Source: Cordia subcordata
Lineage: Eukaryota > Streptophyta > Magnoliopsida > Boraginales > Cordiaceae
Assembly (NCBI GenBank): GCA_028554755.1
Contig: JAPTOF010000003.1
Location: 31,266,001 to 31,330,000 of the forward strand
Reading direction: 5' to 3'
Length of the DNA: 64,000 bases
In this document: positions 37,664-51,700 of the stretch, in pieces
Position numbering within the stretch: the first letter of the stretch is position 1
Layout: each line of letters begins with the position of its first letter
Translations under genes and position numbers: made by a program
The notes under the pieces: generated by a model
Database searches by the model: none
Seen by the model: only the letters and a program-made list of their open reading frames with translations
Told to the model about the DNA's origin: nothing

Positions 37664-40600
37664 TCGATCATTTAAAATGATTAGTTATGCGTGCTTAACA
37701 CAACGTGAATAAATTTTTTTTTTTTTAACAAAATGTGATCTTTAACCTAGTTTTGGATGACACACAGTAAAAAAAAAAAAAACCAGATTTTCTTCTTCCT
37801 TTTCTTGGGTAGGGGTGATGAGGGTGGGTTATGATTTATAAATAAGACCAAGAGGCTTTCACTTTTGACCAACGGTTGCTTAAATGTTCTGAAAAGGTAG
37901 GAAGAGAAATTCCTATTCGCAGAAGGCTCCAAATATTCCATGCTAAATCAATACCCTCCACAATAAGAGAATCGAAGATTTTCCTCAGACGAATACATAT
38001 ATATCATATATATATAAGATATTCTCCGCAAAAAAATAAAATAAAATAAAAGGTAAGATATTATATGTGAATATCTTTTGGCGTGCTTTTAATTTTAGGT
38101 TAGTACATTAAATTATGAGCATCCAACGCATTTGGAAACTATCCATCCACGTGAGTCAACGTGCAATATGTATCGAAAGTGGTATATGATGTTGACTCAT
38201 GAAGCTGGTGTGTGTGTGTGTGAGTAATTAAGTTAGGAGTACAAGTAAAGCAACCATTTGCCCGTTCCTTAAGAAACCTAAATTAAGCAGCTTCTTTGAT
38301 AAGGAGATTTTGCATGCCGTGTTGTACCATCTCTTCTCTATGGATGCGGGTCCTGCTGCCCCCACTCAAATTCATTACTACATATTTTGGCAATCATATT
38401 ATAAGATTACGTTTTACTATATATATGATCTATTTCGCTCGTAATAAATTAATATATAATTAACTTGTTTCTTAATCAAGGCAAGTACACACTAAGAAAT
38501 GTATAATTGACTTTTTAAGGTCCAAACCGACTAATATATAAGGTCATGCATATCTATGTTAGAGAGAAATATCGATAATTTTAGTGTTATAAGATTAGTA
38601 AAACAAAGTTATTAGTTTTGCTCTTTAGGGTTTGTACATAACTCTAGCTATTTTTCCATATCAATGGTAGTTTTTTCACTTAAAATAATATTACATGATG
38701 AGATACCTTTAGGGACCAGGGCAAGTAATCTAATGACATGACAAGTATGGAGTTTAAGCAAATTAAATTATTCATATAGCCAAGCAATATATCTAATGGG
38801 GGCCAGAAACCTATGTACATAAGACTATATATTATATATGAATTAAGTTTAACTCGCGTGATCGTTACTATATCTCTTGTAAGCTCATTGCCCACTAGTG
38901 CAAGGAGAAAAGAATGATAGGACTAGTGTACGTAATAATATTAACAATAATAGTATTATGTAAAATAAGATGTACGAATTTGGCAATTTCATTTTTATTT
39001 GTCAAAATTGATCTTCTTTGTTAGCTCAACGTAATAGTAAATATAATTTGCAGTAATATTATGCTGAAGTGGAGTGTTATGGAAAGTGTTACGTACGCTT
39101 TCTATTCGAGTATTCAGGCTTCATTATTGGCATTATTTGTTGGATTCGGGCTTACTAATCCAACTTGGAGCAAAGTCGTATGAGCCCGAGTTTGACTAAT
39201 TAACTTTATTTTGAAACAATATAATGCGATTGTATCAAGCCCACCAAATGTATATATGGTACGGTTTTCAGTAGTTGACGACAAAAACAAACAAAAAGGG
39301 AAAGCAAAACAAAAGGCTCTTAAGTTGTTATGTGCTTTGCGTTATTGGGCTTATAAGCCAGGAAGAAAATTTTCTCAAACCATGCAAAATACATGGAAGC
39401 TTGATAAATTCTTTAGGTCTTAAAGAAGCTCGACTACATATGAACTTGTATGGGCCGTCCAACTTGTCTCATCGCTTTTAAAGATTCACAAAATGCTTTT
39501 TTTTATTATATAAAACAATAGGAAAGTGAAGTTTTATTTAGGTGATCTACATTATACGTCTAACAATGAAACAAAAGACGAATATGTCGATATATATTGA
39601 ACTTAAAAAAAAAAGGATCGAAATTATATTTATAAGACTCAAGAAAATGGCAAAAAATATGCCGACCACAAAAAAGGAATTGAACTATTACATACTATGG
39701 TTTTCTTTATTTGACTTTTTCTTTTTCTTTTCCTTTTTTAATTCTTTATGGCAGCGGAGAACGCGAAAAATGAACATGAAAACTTCATTTTGTAGAACAT
39801 TATTGTCAATTAAGCTTACCACCTAATCGGTTTCATCATAGTATTGATTAGTTAATCATTATCCTGTAATAAAGAATGAAAACGTAGCGTATCTAGCAGC
39901 TTAACTTTGATAAATACTATATTAATAAGACTTCAATGATGTTGAAACCTTTTTGTTTAACCACGTATGACAACGTATTTGAGAACTTTGAAACGATACA
40001 AATACATTTCGTCACCTTATCAACAGAAAAAGAAAAGCACAAACTTAGAAAAAAAGAAGAGCACGACTTCTTTTTCTATTACATTTTGTCCTCTCCAGAA
40101 TTAAGAACACGTGTAGACGGAATGCAAAATCGTGTAAGAATCGCTTATTGTGCAAGTAATAGCAGGTGTATACATATATATATATATCTCCAGCTTCTGT
40201 GTTGTGAAAGAAGACAAATGGTCAGAGGATGCAGGTTGGCCAAGTATGTATGGTTGTTGTCAAGACAAGAACAAGCAACTGACTTACACACACCATTTTC
40301 ACTTTGAAACGGAAACCCTGAAAATGTTATCGTATTTCCTATATTGAATTTAATTTCGATCTTTAACCCCAAAAAGGAAAAAAACAAAAAGAAACTTAAT
40401 TCTGATCTCATGTCTTACATGTGAAAAGGTTGAAACAGTGCCCAATACTATATTTTGTAAGACCTGTTCTGACGTACTGTTTGATTTTATTCCAAACGAG
40501 ATCGATCTGTTTGTTTAATTTTCTGTTGTTTGCATTCATAGAGTTTAATATGCTCTTGATTTATTCACGTTTCACCCAATGACAACAAACATATTTTTTC

Positions 40601-41288
40601 ATCTTTTATCTTCCAAAGTTTGAAGCTTTTTCGTCCACATGCGATTTTAATCAATATAATGGAAGGATAAAATTATAATATTAGGTCAGCAGGGCATGTG
40701 TTTTCTCACTAAAGCAGTAAAATCTTTTAAGTGTTTACATATTTTTATTTTCAAATAAAATTTGGTTAATTTTCAGTAGATGCAATCATAAAGTTATGTG
40801 TATAGCTCCAACTCGCAAAAAATGTTTTTTATCTGCCGCTGACTTTAGGGATCTATCTTATTTACTGAGTGAAAAGGTAAACAAGCAAAGAGAAGGTGCA
40901 ATATTTTATTGGCATTAGTGTGCAAAGTCCAATTTGTCATCAAATATTCAATGCTGATAAGGGTATCTGGACTGAAATGATTTAAAGTTCTAAACCATAT
41001 GGACAGGTCAGTGGCCTGTCACACCAGAGCCAAACTTCTAGTCGAGGTGAAAGCTTTCAAAGAATTCACCGATCAAACAAGTAAATGATTTAATTATATT
41101 CCATTTTTGGTCTACATCATACATAAATTTTGTAGGCCCGCAAAATCTGCATGAAGAATTTGTTAATTAAATTGAAACAGCATGAACAATTAAAAGAATT
41201 TAGTGCATCAATTAATTGTTCTTAAAAACCGTGTTTGAAAATTTGAGTGGCGGACATTATTCGGGCCCACACGAACTGCAATTTAGAG
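37661..41288. other. Intergenic region, no supported gene
   Basis: AT-rich spacer. ORFs up to 123 codons exist (for example 39936-40307) but none resembles a known protein or has coding-like composition. A GT microsatellite lies at about 38209-38222. Confidence 0.5.
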
Positions 41289-41402
41289 GGTGTTTGGGTT
41301 TGTTTATTTTAGGTGTTTATAAATACTTAGAAAAAAGTATACTTGTACATATTTTTTACTATTTAAGTATTTATAAGCACCAAATAAGTATAGCCAAACA
41401 CC
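41289..41402. mobile_element. 114-bp hairpin MITE
   Basis: Almost the whole element folds back: the left arm ggtgtttgggtttg...ggtgtttataaatactta pairs with the right arm taagtatttataagcacc...gccaaacacc. The loop is about 30 bp. No ORF. It is of the size and shape of a small Stowaway/hAT-type MITE, but no target duplication is clear. Confidence 0.7.
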
Positions 41403-41439
41403 ACCTTAGTTTGTTCTTGCTTGTTTGAGTACGAGCCTG

Positions 41440-42077
41440 TTTATTACAAACGAAATCTTTTCGTTATCTTTTCCATCGCCTCCCTCTCGCTCCCCCTCCT
41501 TCTTCCCCGTCTCATCCTTCCCTGTTTAGTCTTCTCCCCTTTGTCATCCCCTATGCAGTGCTAATCTCCGTGGGATTTCTACCTTCTCTTCATACCTCAG
41601 TCTTGGACCGGTGACATTATATTTTTGTTAAGTAATTATTATGTTCTTTTATTTATTTTACATAATATTTTCTCCACCAGTTATATGGAATTTTCAAATA
41701 TTTTTTTACTCTTAATAACTCTAGTTGGAGTAATAAACACTCTAATTTTATTGTTACTTGTTTGATGGGTATTGCTGCTTGTATAATGGTTGGCTCGTGT
41801 AATACAAGATTGTTGTGCCTTCTCAATCTTGGCTATGTAACTGAGTAGATCTATGGTCGTGCTAAATCGTGTGACAGATTGGGTCACTTATGCAATTATG
41901 ATAAGTTTTTTATTTTTGTTAGAACTTGTACTCGTTTTTTTAGAGCATGTTTGTTTATGTACAAATTTTCTTTTCTTTTGTGTAATTACCTTATTTTTGT
42001 GTATGTACAAGCCCTTGGTGTTTTGTAAATTTTTAGTCTATTAATAATATTTCAATCTTGACCAAAAAAAAAAAAAA
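41440..42077 (+). mobile_element. 5'-truncated LINE 3' end
   Basis: Near 41862 one frame reads LNRVTDWVTYAIM, which matches the 'NRVADWLA..A' end of the RNase H domain in plant LINEs. A roughly 170-bp tail with 'ttagtctattaataatatttcaatc' (two parts) follows and ends in a run of 15 A at 42063-42077. Order and poly-A tail fit a retroposed LINE 3' end. The 5' boundary is a guess, and no clean target duplication was found. Confidence 0.5.
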
Positions 42078-42084
42078 ACGAGTA

Positions 42085-42933
42085 TGATTTTGTTTGGCAT
42101 TGTGTTTCATCAGTAAAAAAGAAAAGTAAATTTGACAAAAAAGTAAGTGTATGAGGTGTTTAGTTGTAAACAAAATTGAGTTTTAGGAAGTCCAAAATAG
42201 AGTTTTGAAAAAGTATCAACTATGCTACTTTTTCTCAAGTATCAACTATATTGCTTTTTCTCAAACTATGTATTCTAGACGACAGGGTTATATTATAATC
42301 ATTATTAATTGCAATAATTACAACATATTCTTTATAATTAAAGATTAAACATTTTACTTAAATAAAATTTTAATTTTAATTAAGAAATTCAAAATTAAAT
42401 TAAAAATTTTATATCTAAAAAGTAAAAAATTTAAAAATAAAAAAGTAAAATTTAAACAAAGTTAAAAATAAAAATTTTAAATTTTAAAATTAAAAAATTT
42501 AAAAAGCAATTTTATCAACTAATTTTTTATCCGACAACAATTTTATCCAAACAAATTAACAACTACTTTTTTAATCCGCAACAATTTTATATTTTTTACC
42601 AAATAGTAAAACAACTTTTCTAACCACAACTGTATTTAGAAAAGTAACACTAGATTTCAACATTAATACCAAACGAACTTCACGTAAGACATACTAGCTC
42701 GGATTCTATACCCTTTTCTTTTTTCTTTCGCGGGTAAAAATGATGAATTTCTAATTGTGTTACAGTGTCATGCTTCAATTTCACTCTGCATTATTTGCAA
42801 GTCTGATTCACATCAAATCAAACTAAGCTAGGAGTTTATTGATTACTTTATCAAGAGTATTCTTTTTTCCTTTTGACTAATTTGTGCCTTGTGCGATGCA
42901 TGAAACTAAACATTGATCATAAGATAGTTTATT

Positions 42934-42968
<35 letters not shown>

Positions 42969-44105
42969 TTTTAATCTATGTGAGGATAAAATATAATATA
43001 TTTTTACAAAATTTAACTCTCGATAAAGTTATGAATATTAATATCATTGAATGAAAAATTTAAATTGAGAAACTAAAAATCCACCGAGCAACTGTCAAAG
43101 TTTTGGATTCGGAACACCATAAGGTCCTTCTTTGTTCACAGGGGCGGATCACATGCCGTATGTGTTTGTAAGTATCATGTTAAATTGCTAGCCAGAACAT
43201 CTCTTTCAATCTTATGCACTTGTATATGGGTCGGGTTCGCCAATTTCGGACTTGATCCACCGATATATTTCTATTTTTAAAGGAATAAAAATTAAGGCCA
43301 TAGGCCTTTGCCCAAAATAATTGAGAAATAAAAAAATGAAACAAAAAGTATGGGCATTGACAGGAAAAAAAAAAAAAAAAAAGGCATGGACTTTGCGGGA
43401 AAAACATTTCACGCATAATGACTTGTGACATTGATAATTGATGTATGAATTTTACTCCATATAATATATATTACTTAATTTGTCTACGTGAGTTTCATTT
43501 GAATATTTCCATTTAATTCATCTTTGTAATTTATTTATCTTTCTTGGTGTGAATTAGTTCTTTATCTTGATATATTCTATCAAATGTCTCTACGAATTAT
43601 TTTCTAACATATCCATACTATTCAGGATGATTTTTCGTCATCTTAAACTAATTTCTTCCTAGGTAATATATATGGGATGGTAAGTAGAATATTATAAAAA
43701 CAGTGGTACTTATCGCGTGAGTCCGCTTTTGAACGAAGTATTTTAAAGGGAAATGCCGAATCTAACATCACAAAAATCCGGGACGGCAAATCAAGAAGAG
43801 GCCAAAAATAAGCAAAAGCCCAGAAAAAAGGCGCGTGGAGACAGACGTCATGTAGGCCCCACGCCCACAACCTGGTGCTGGCGCGTGTACCAGCCGCTTC
43901 AAACAACATGTACATCCGTCTCAATGGAAGCAAGACGTTTGTCACAATGCCCGCCAACTCCACACCAACCAAAGTCTCTAAAACAAGCCTTGACCCAAAA
44001 AAAAAAAAAACCAATAATAATAATAATAGTTTTTCATATGTCTCTTCCACAGTGGAAAATGATTATTTTCTTGTTATGAATGAACAGAAGTTTATGATGA
44101 TGACA
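42085..44105. other. Intergenic DNA and RABC2 upstream region
   Basis: About 42090-42680 has ends with 'tttgtttggcatt' and 'taccaaacga' in inverse orientation and an AT-only interior, so a MITE is possible. TATAAAAA at 43693-43700 could be a TATA box for the GTPase gene. No other gene is supported. Confidence 0.4.
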
Positions 44106-47100
44106 ATGGCGCCTTCAAGTAAGGGTAGCTATGGTGGTCGTGGTGTTATTAGTAGTAGTTATGATTACTCATTCAAGATTCTGTTGATAGGTGATTCAAG
44201 TGTGGGCAAGAGCTGTCTTCTCCTTAGCTTCATTTCTCACAACTCTGCTCAAGATCTTTCCCCTACCATTGGTAATAAAACACACACCACCCTTTTCAAA
44301 CTGTTACTTTATATATCTATATATATGTTGTTACTTCATCTCTGCTCCTGTTTCATGGTTTATTTGTTGTTTCATCTGATGCTCTGTGTGCTTTTAGTTA
44401 AATTCTTGTCTTGTGTCTAGAAATTAACGGCTGAGTTGTTTGGTTGTCGAATTCATTGTCTTTTCTCCTTCCTTTGCATCATATGTGGTGCTGTTAGCAA
44501 ATTAATAATCACCATATTTCTTTACTTCTCTTCCTATTGTTTGTGTTGCAGAAATCAAACAGTTTATGCCTTTGAAATTGTAACACCCTCGGGCTTAAGT
44601 ATTTTAGGCCTGGTGTTAGGCTCAATGTGCCACGCAGGCGACTAGTTGGGCCAGGGTCATTACATAGCTAATTACTTTGGTTATTGAAAGGGGGTCTGAT
44701 TTCACGCCTCATTACTGTCACCTATTTACCATGTTGATAGCTCAATCCTAATTTGCTTATGAGGGGCATGCATTAAGTTTTTAACGGCTGAATTTTTTAA
44801 ATCAAGTCATGCTTATACTTTGTGATTATTGGAATAAATTCAGCTGAAATTGATCTATTGTTGATATCTTGACAATGTCCAGGTGTGGACTTCAAGATAA
44901 AGCAGCTAACAGTTGGTGGGAAAAGATTGAAACTTACAATTTGGGACACAGGTAACCGTTATACAAGTTCCTCTCTGTATTTAGCTGCAATAGCTGAGAT
45001 ATAAGTGAAGCTTGATGAAGCTGAAGAACTATGTCGTCACCTTTGTGTTGCATAATAAAAAATCTAATTTAATTTCCATCTTCTATATCAACTGAGCATT
45101 TTATCCACGTCTTTCAGTCAAATGGTGTGTATAGTCTTGAATGATACCCTCAATTCCAGCATATTATAGCTCAACAAGTTTGCTTTCTTAATTGTCTTTG
45201 GTCAGTCTTGAAGTGAAATTTAAGTAGGTCTCGTATGAAGAATGATATGATAGAGGAAACACTACAAGAAGATTTCTTCATCTTAAGAATGGAGGAGACT
45301 AGGAAAAGACTATCTTTTTCTTCTTTTAAAAATCTTCGTTGAGGAGAGAAAGTGAATTTGACAGAGACTTGTCTTTTTCCTTTCAGTGTACTCCATTGAC
45401 CAAATCAGGAAATTAAGCTGACCTGAAGAAAATCTTTGAGCATGTAATTTAGGTATTTTAGGTCATCCATGATATGCCTCCTCCTCAACTATCTATAGCA
45501 CTAAATAATGTATTTGGAACCTGCATATAGATGCAAAGGAGAGCGGACTGCCTCATGTCATCTCCTGTTTTCTTAATATTAAAAACTTAGTAAATCGGTG
45601 AATTACCGTGAAAGGAATCAAAAGTAACCCGTAGAATGAATTTATAGTGCCTTTCAGATGTGCAGATTAATGTGCCAATTTCATCTAAGAAGTAAATGAG
45701 TTAAGTGCCTTTCAAAGGTTTGAAGCCCTTTTTACTAGCAAATCTCTTCCCTTCCTCCCTTGCCTGCAAAAGAATATGACAATGAGAACTTGATAGGGTT
45801 GAATTTGAAGTGAAGATCTAACCTATCTTGCTAAAATTCTTGCATTCAGCTTAACTGCATAGTATGTATGTGTTCTTTGCATAGAACAATCTGAATCTAT
45901 AGTATTCATATTTGCAGCTGGGCAGGAGAGATTTGGCACATTAACCAGTTCGTATTACAGAGGGGCACATGGAATCATTCTCGGTATGTTACCTCAGTAA
46001 TGATTTGGTCTTTGACCGGGCAAGATTTTTAATATGTTATCAAAATTTCAGGAAGTTGTTTGTTGGGCAATCTAGCTTATGTCATACACAATTGTACTAG
46101 ATATTGATCTTGTCGAGGTTTCATCATGCATTTTCCCTGTGGATTGATTATTTTATTCTTTGCATATCTCCAGTGTATGATGTAACAAGGCGAGAAAGCT
46201 TTACAAACTTATCACATATATGGGCAAAGGAAGTAGATCTCTATTCAACAAATCATGATTGTGTCAAGATCCTAGTTGGAAACAAAGTTGACAGGGTAAG
46301 TTGTTTGGCTTCTTCTTTTGCACAGTGCCTCAAGCACGTGTTACCAATATATGCATAAGAGGAGGACTAGGTATGCTTATTGCTTGGGGAATAAATATTC
46401 ATTAATCGGAGGGAGGGGATTCTGGCATTAATCATAAACCCTGCTGGCTGCCCTACTATGCTCTTGCTTTCTTCCTTTTTCCTTCTGTTTCCTTGCTAGC
46501 TATTAGCCAAGTAGAGTTTAACACCTATGACTAGCTTGAGGTCTTTGACTCGCTAATTATGCCAGTGATAGGCATTTAATACAATGTCATTTGCAGGACA
46601 GTGAAAGGGCTGTAAGTATAGAAGAAGGGATGGCTCTCGCGGAGGAGCATAACTGTTTATTTCTAGAATGCAGTGCAAAGACTAGAGAGAATGTACAGCG
46701 GTGTTTTAAAGATCTAGTACTGAAGGTACTTATAATTCATTTGCACTTCTAGAACTCTAGTTTCTCTACCATGTTGACAAATGACAGGTTGAAGTAATCC
46801 AAAACTGTTTCATCTAAGGCTAGCATGAAGACTATGCTAAATTTCCTAATGGTCTTCAATTTCTTGTCAAAGTATAACCATACCCTTAAGGGAATCTCAA
46901 GCTTACAGTTTCATCTTCAATTTCCTCCAATTGCTTCTTACTACCACCAGCTGGTTCTACATCTCATTGGTTCATTTGAATGTCAGTTCCCTCAAGAAGT
47001 GGTGAAGTAGTCTAACAGAAGGCCATTTAGTAATTAATCTCTCGACATATATATCCCTGTATGTGCAGTTTGCATGCGTACAGCAGAATGATTTAGATTA

Positions 47101-47306
47101 TACCTTCAATATGGTTCACTATTGCAGCATGACTTAAATGCTATTTCTGTTTGTTGCTAATGTGCGATACTTATGGCTTCTAGTTTGTACTCCAGATACT
47201 GGAAGTACCTAGCCTGTTGGAAAAAGGATCTGTAGTTGGGAAGAAACAAATTTTAAACCAGAAGCAATTCTGCCACACGCAGCATGGTAACAATTGTTGC
47301 TCCTGA
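44106..47306 (+). CDS. Rab GTPase, RABC2/Rab18 type
   Basis: Exons 44106-44271, 44883-44951, 45918-45983, 46174-46295, 46597-46725 and 47196-47306 join in phase to 220 residues. All GTP-binding boxes are present: P-loop GDSSVGKS (29-36), PTIGVDFK switch I (53-60), WDTAGQE (76-82), NKVD (137-140) and ECSAK (165-169). The product ends NNCCS, a double-cysteine motif for geranylgeranylation. [22 protein letters not shown] and EVPSLLE are typical of plant RABC2, a Rab18 relative acting in membrane traffic. I chose ATG 44106 because it has a strong context (acaATGGCG) and aligns with the family start; in-frame ATGs at 44076 and 44094-44100 could add a few residues, and the frame stays open back to 43875. 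Confidence 0.93.
44578..44664. mobile_element. Possible tiny LTR fragment in RABC2 intron 1
   Basis: The minus strand starts TGTAATGACCCTGGCCCA and ends near GGGTGTTACA, giving TGTAA/TTACA termini and the 'TGTAATGACCC' start common in plant Gypsy LTRs. It is GC-rich compared with the intron around it. Only 87 bp, so it is at best a fragment or a miniature LTR. Confidence 0.35.
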
Positions 47307-48770
47307 AAGAAACGCTCGGAGTTGGAAAGGGTGAAATCCGTAGAATCCTCTGGCTATGAGTGCCTGTGGACCGCGACTGGATATAGAGACCAACACAGAC
47401 ATTTTCTTTTTTATGTGTGATTATAGTCACTCGCTACTGGTGTTTCCATTGGATCTCGTGGTTTGAGGGCGCGACAGGGATTTAGCGATATGTGATTAAA
47501 ATGTATACGCAAGTCTTTTCGTCTTTCTTGTTTATTCATTACTCCACACTCTACAGGTTTTCTGTGAGTTGCTGGGACATCTGACTGAAGTCCCGATGAA
47601 TGTAATGTGAAGTGGTTGGGTACCAACACAATTTTGTCTAGTGCTACAGGTTCATGGTAGATAGCTAAAGCAAAGAAAATGCTGTTGATTTTATTGGATT
47701 AATCGTCTCTTAGCTGGCTTTCTTCCTATTGATCGTGCCATCTTTGTATGTCTCTTCTGCTAGACATAAATGGTGAATATTCATTGAATATTCATCTTAT
47801 TTATGAATGCTACACAAAATTAATTACATTTGATTATTTCTGTAGGTTGCACCTTTTACCATCACTTAGTTTATGTGTAATCACCTTATATATACTCTTC
47901 ACTGCCGAGATTAATTTATTTTGAAGTTTCTGATGATAACGAACGGATATATAGAAATATCTCTAGAATTATCAAAATTTTAAATGAAGTGGTCTGGTAA
48001 TGAAAATGTGTTGGATCGACTGTTGTGATATTTTTTTTTTGTCTAATCCCTAAGGAATTTAAACTCAAGACTTCAATTTTAGAGAGGCAATATCAACTAT
48101 TTATTTCCATCTCAATCGTCATCACCGCTTATTTAAAAAAATTGCTACATGTCAGATAGGCTACACTTGAAGGAACATTTTTCGAAAACAGGAAGTAAAT
48201 ATATATATAACAAATTCATTTTAAATTGAACAATATTTTCCCTGGTGGAAAATAGATTTTTTTCCATTATAAAATTGCAAAAATAATTCTGAGTCATTTG
48301 TTTTTAAATCTCTAATGTTCTGAGTCATCTTTTTGTCTCTCCTATGACAAAAAAGGTTCACACGACCATCAGTATAATTTGCTTTTATATTTTATCAGAC
48401 GATACATTTGGAGCTTTTTCCTTCTCTTACAAAGAAAAAGAAAACGTGTTCCCAAATTGGAAGTGGTCAAAAACTATAAATTTCGAGGCTGAAAATTGCA
48501 CAAGTTTATGATGTTTGAGCGGGAGCCAGCTAGAGCATTGTTCTTAGAAAACGAGGTTATAAAGAAGCAGCTGCAATTATATATTCTTTTATTAACCCCG
48601 TCCAAGTTCTTCTCTTTTGTAGTTTGTATTATCTTCTTAACTCTTTCTAATATACACATTGAGATTGTCACCTTTTCCTCTGAATTAACTATATGTTCGG
48701 ATCATCATCTCCTATCTTTTGTTTAAATTATAAACTAGTTGAATCAGTCTCTCTAATTACCTGGGCAAAA
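47307..48770. other. RABC2 3' UTR and SKS upstream region
   Basis: No gene supported. TATAAAT at 48475-48481 lies about 290 bp upstream of the SKU5-like ATG and may be a TATA box. Confidence 0.45.
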
Positions 48771-51700
48771 ATGGTGAGCTTTTGCCGTGGTGCATGGCTC
48801 ATCTTCTGCACATTTTTAGTCACAGTTGCACTCAGACCAGCCCATGGAGCTGATATTTTTATGGAGTGGCAGGTCACTCTTCAAACCGGCATCAATCCAG
48901 TTGCTCCAAATCAATCGGTATCATATATTTTTCAGATTTAGAATTTCGGATAAGCATATAACAAACACAGCATATATATCACTTGTCATCATGAGTTATA
49001 AATAAATTGCTGTTGTTAACCTCTGTGTGTGTTTGTGTTTTTTTTTTTTCTTCCTTTTTTGGCTGGATTGTTTCGATTTTGCACAGGTCATTACAATCAA
49101 TAATATGTTTCCAGGACCGCTTATCAATGCGTCAACCAACGATAATATTCATGTCAATGTCTTCAACAACATGGATGAGCCTCTCCTGATAACATGGTAC
49201 ATAATACGATATATATATATATATATCAAATATTCATGCAAGAGAACAGCATATTCAATAAAATTGTTCTTTCATATAGTTAGACGTCAAAAAGTTATAA
49301 TGCATTATAAGGAGATCAATACGCTAAGGTACATGAACACGAGTCTGTGTGGCCCAGCTTTTGAAAATTTAAAAATATGATTTTTGAGTTAAAAAATTGA
49401 AATTAATTGACATATTTTTATAAGAATTTTTTTTCAACACAACTAAAACTTAATTCTTAAAATATAAGCTTAAATAACTAATAGCTTTTATTCAATAGCA
49501 TTTTTATCACAAAAATTAATTGTTAAGAACTTTACTGCTCGACAACTGAAATCTTACAACTAAGCCAAACAGAGCTTAGACTTAGGATTTCACGTCTATG
49601 TTGGCGCAGGAATGGAATTCACCAGAGATTAAACTCGTGGCAAGATGGAGTGTCGGGCACAAATTGCCCGATTCAACCCGGTACAAATTGGACGTATGTG
49701 TTTCAAATGAAGGATCAGATTGGGAGCTTCTTCTACTTCCCCTCTATAAATTTTCAGAAGGGTGGTGGTGGTTTTGGTTCAATTCGAGTCAACAATCGCA
49801 ACGTCGTCAACGTACCCTTTCCTAAGCCTGAAGCCGACTTCGATCTCCTTATTGGTGATTGGTACCAAGAGAGTTTTAAGGTGATAATAATTTATATGCA
49901 CTTGCGAAAGCAAGCGTTTTCTTTTTGTAATTAAATATTTTCAATTTTGTTTTGATACAATATTATTTTGAACTTGAAAGAAATTGTCACATATCGTTGT
50001 TTAAAGTTCCCTTCCATCCAACAACATATATAATCTATACTTCCACATATACAACTATATCTAATTTAAATTAAAATATATTCAATACTAATTAATAATA
50101 TATTTTTCATCTAAAAATAACATTTAAAATTTTTTGTTACCTTTTTCTTTTTCATATTAGATCATTTTTTTATTTTTTCAATTTCAATATTTTATTCAAT
50201 TAATAAAGATCTCTCATAAATAATTTAGATATTTTATATATACTCAATTACTGAAATCTATCATAAAAACATGATTAATATTAAAAAATTATCTGAAGTT
50301 AAATTTTAGATTCCTCCATAAAATTTTTTCTGCTATTTCTTTTGGCAACAGGATGTTAGGTCCAAGATAAACATGAGCCATGCACCACAACCTGACAGGA
50401 TGCTCATGAACGGCAAGGGCTCATTGAAGGATCCGGCAGCTAAATCACACGAGTCTTTCAATGTAACACAAGGTAAGAAAATATGAGATTTGAATCTTAA
50501 TTAATTAAAATCCAAAAAAGATATTAACCACTATGACACTTTGTTAGTTGGTCAAAATACTTGAAGCTAAGCAAATTTTTGCAGAAAATCTTATATATAT
50601 TCATGGAAGCAACATAATTATTCTGTAAGAAAATTTATGGTTAGATATATGAAAATAGTTGGTGTGGTGAAGCAGGGAAGACATACAGATTTAGGATATC
50701 AAACGTTGGAAGTGCATGGAGTTTCAATTTCAGGATCCAAAATCACAGAATGGTAGTGGTGGAAACCGAAGGCTCGTATACCATCCATACCACACTCGAC
50801 TCGCTCGACGTTCATGTTGGCCAGTCCTACTCCGTTCTTGTGGCAGCTGATGCTACAGCTGCCGATTATTACATAGTTGCGAGTCCGAAGTTGAGTGATC
50901 AAGGCAGCCTCGTAGGTGTTGGTGTGCTTCACTATGATGACTCCACCAGTTCCCCCAAAGGTCCACTCCCAAGTGGACCTGATCCATTTGATCTTCAGTT
51001 CTCCATTGATCAAGCTAAATCCATCAGGTAATGATGTTTTGAGCAGCGTAATTATATAATTTAATTTAAGTGGGGAACTAAAAACACTAAATATTTCTCG
51101 TAAGTTAGTGACTCACCCACACTGCCTCTTGCATCTCCAGGTTGAATTTGACGACCGGTGCAGCAAGGCCCAACCCACAAGGATCATTCAATGTGTCCAA
51201 TGTGACGCTAAATCAGACCTTCATTCTTCATGGATCGGTTGCTCAAATCAATGCTGCTCCTCACTATACCATAAACAATGTCGCATACGATACACCAAAG
51301 ACACCACTAAAGTTGGCTGATCAATATGCCAACGGCTCCGGTGTTTACCAACTCGATGCTTTTCCCACTAACACGACCCATCGTTCGCCCGTTACTGGAA
51401 CATTTGTTGCAACCGGGTTATACAGGGGTTGGCTGGAAATTGTTTTCCAGAATGATTTGAACGTAATTGATTCTTGGCATTTAGATGGGTTTGGGTTCTT
51501 CGTTGTGGGGTAAGTATTACAAGCAAAAGTCTCAGAATTTAGTATCTTTACTCAATTGTTGATCAAAGAAATTGATGTTGTCTTTAGGTTTGGTTATGGC
51601 AAATGGACACCAGAAGAACGTGATACCTACAATCTTTACGATCCGCTTGTCCGCTCCACTGTTCAGGTAAGAACAGCTTTCGCACCCCTCCCCTATCTAC

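Noticed and set aside
39936..40411. Overlapping ORFs of 123 (+) and 88 (-) codons
   Set aside because: No similarity to known families and Lys/Phe-rich AT-driven composition.
43753..44079. 108-codon ORF upstream of RABC2
   Set aside because: Low-complexity Lys/Gln/Asn product without homology, lying in the likely promoter or leader.
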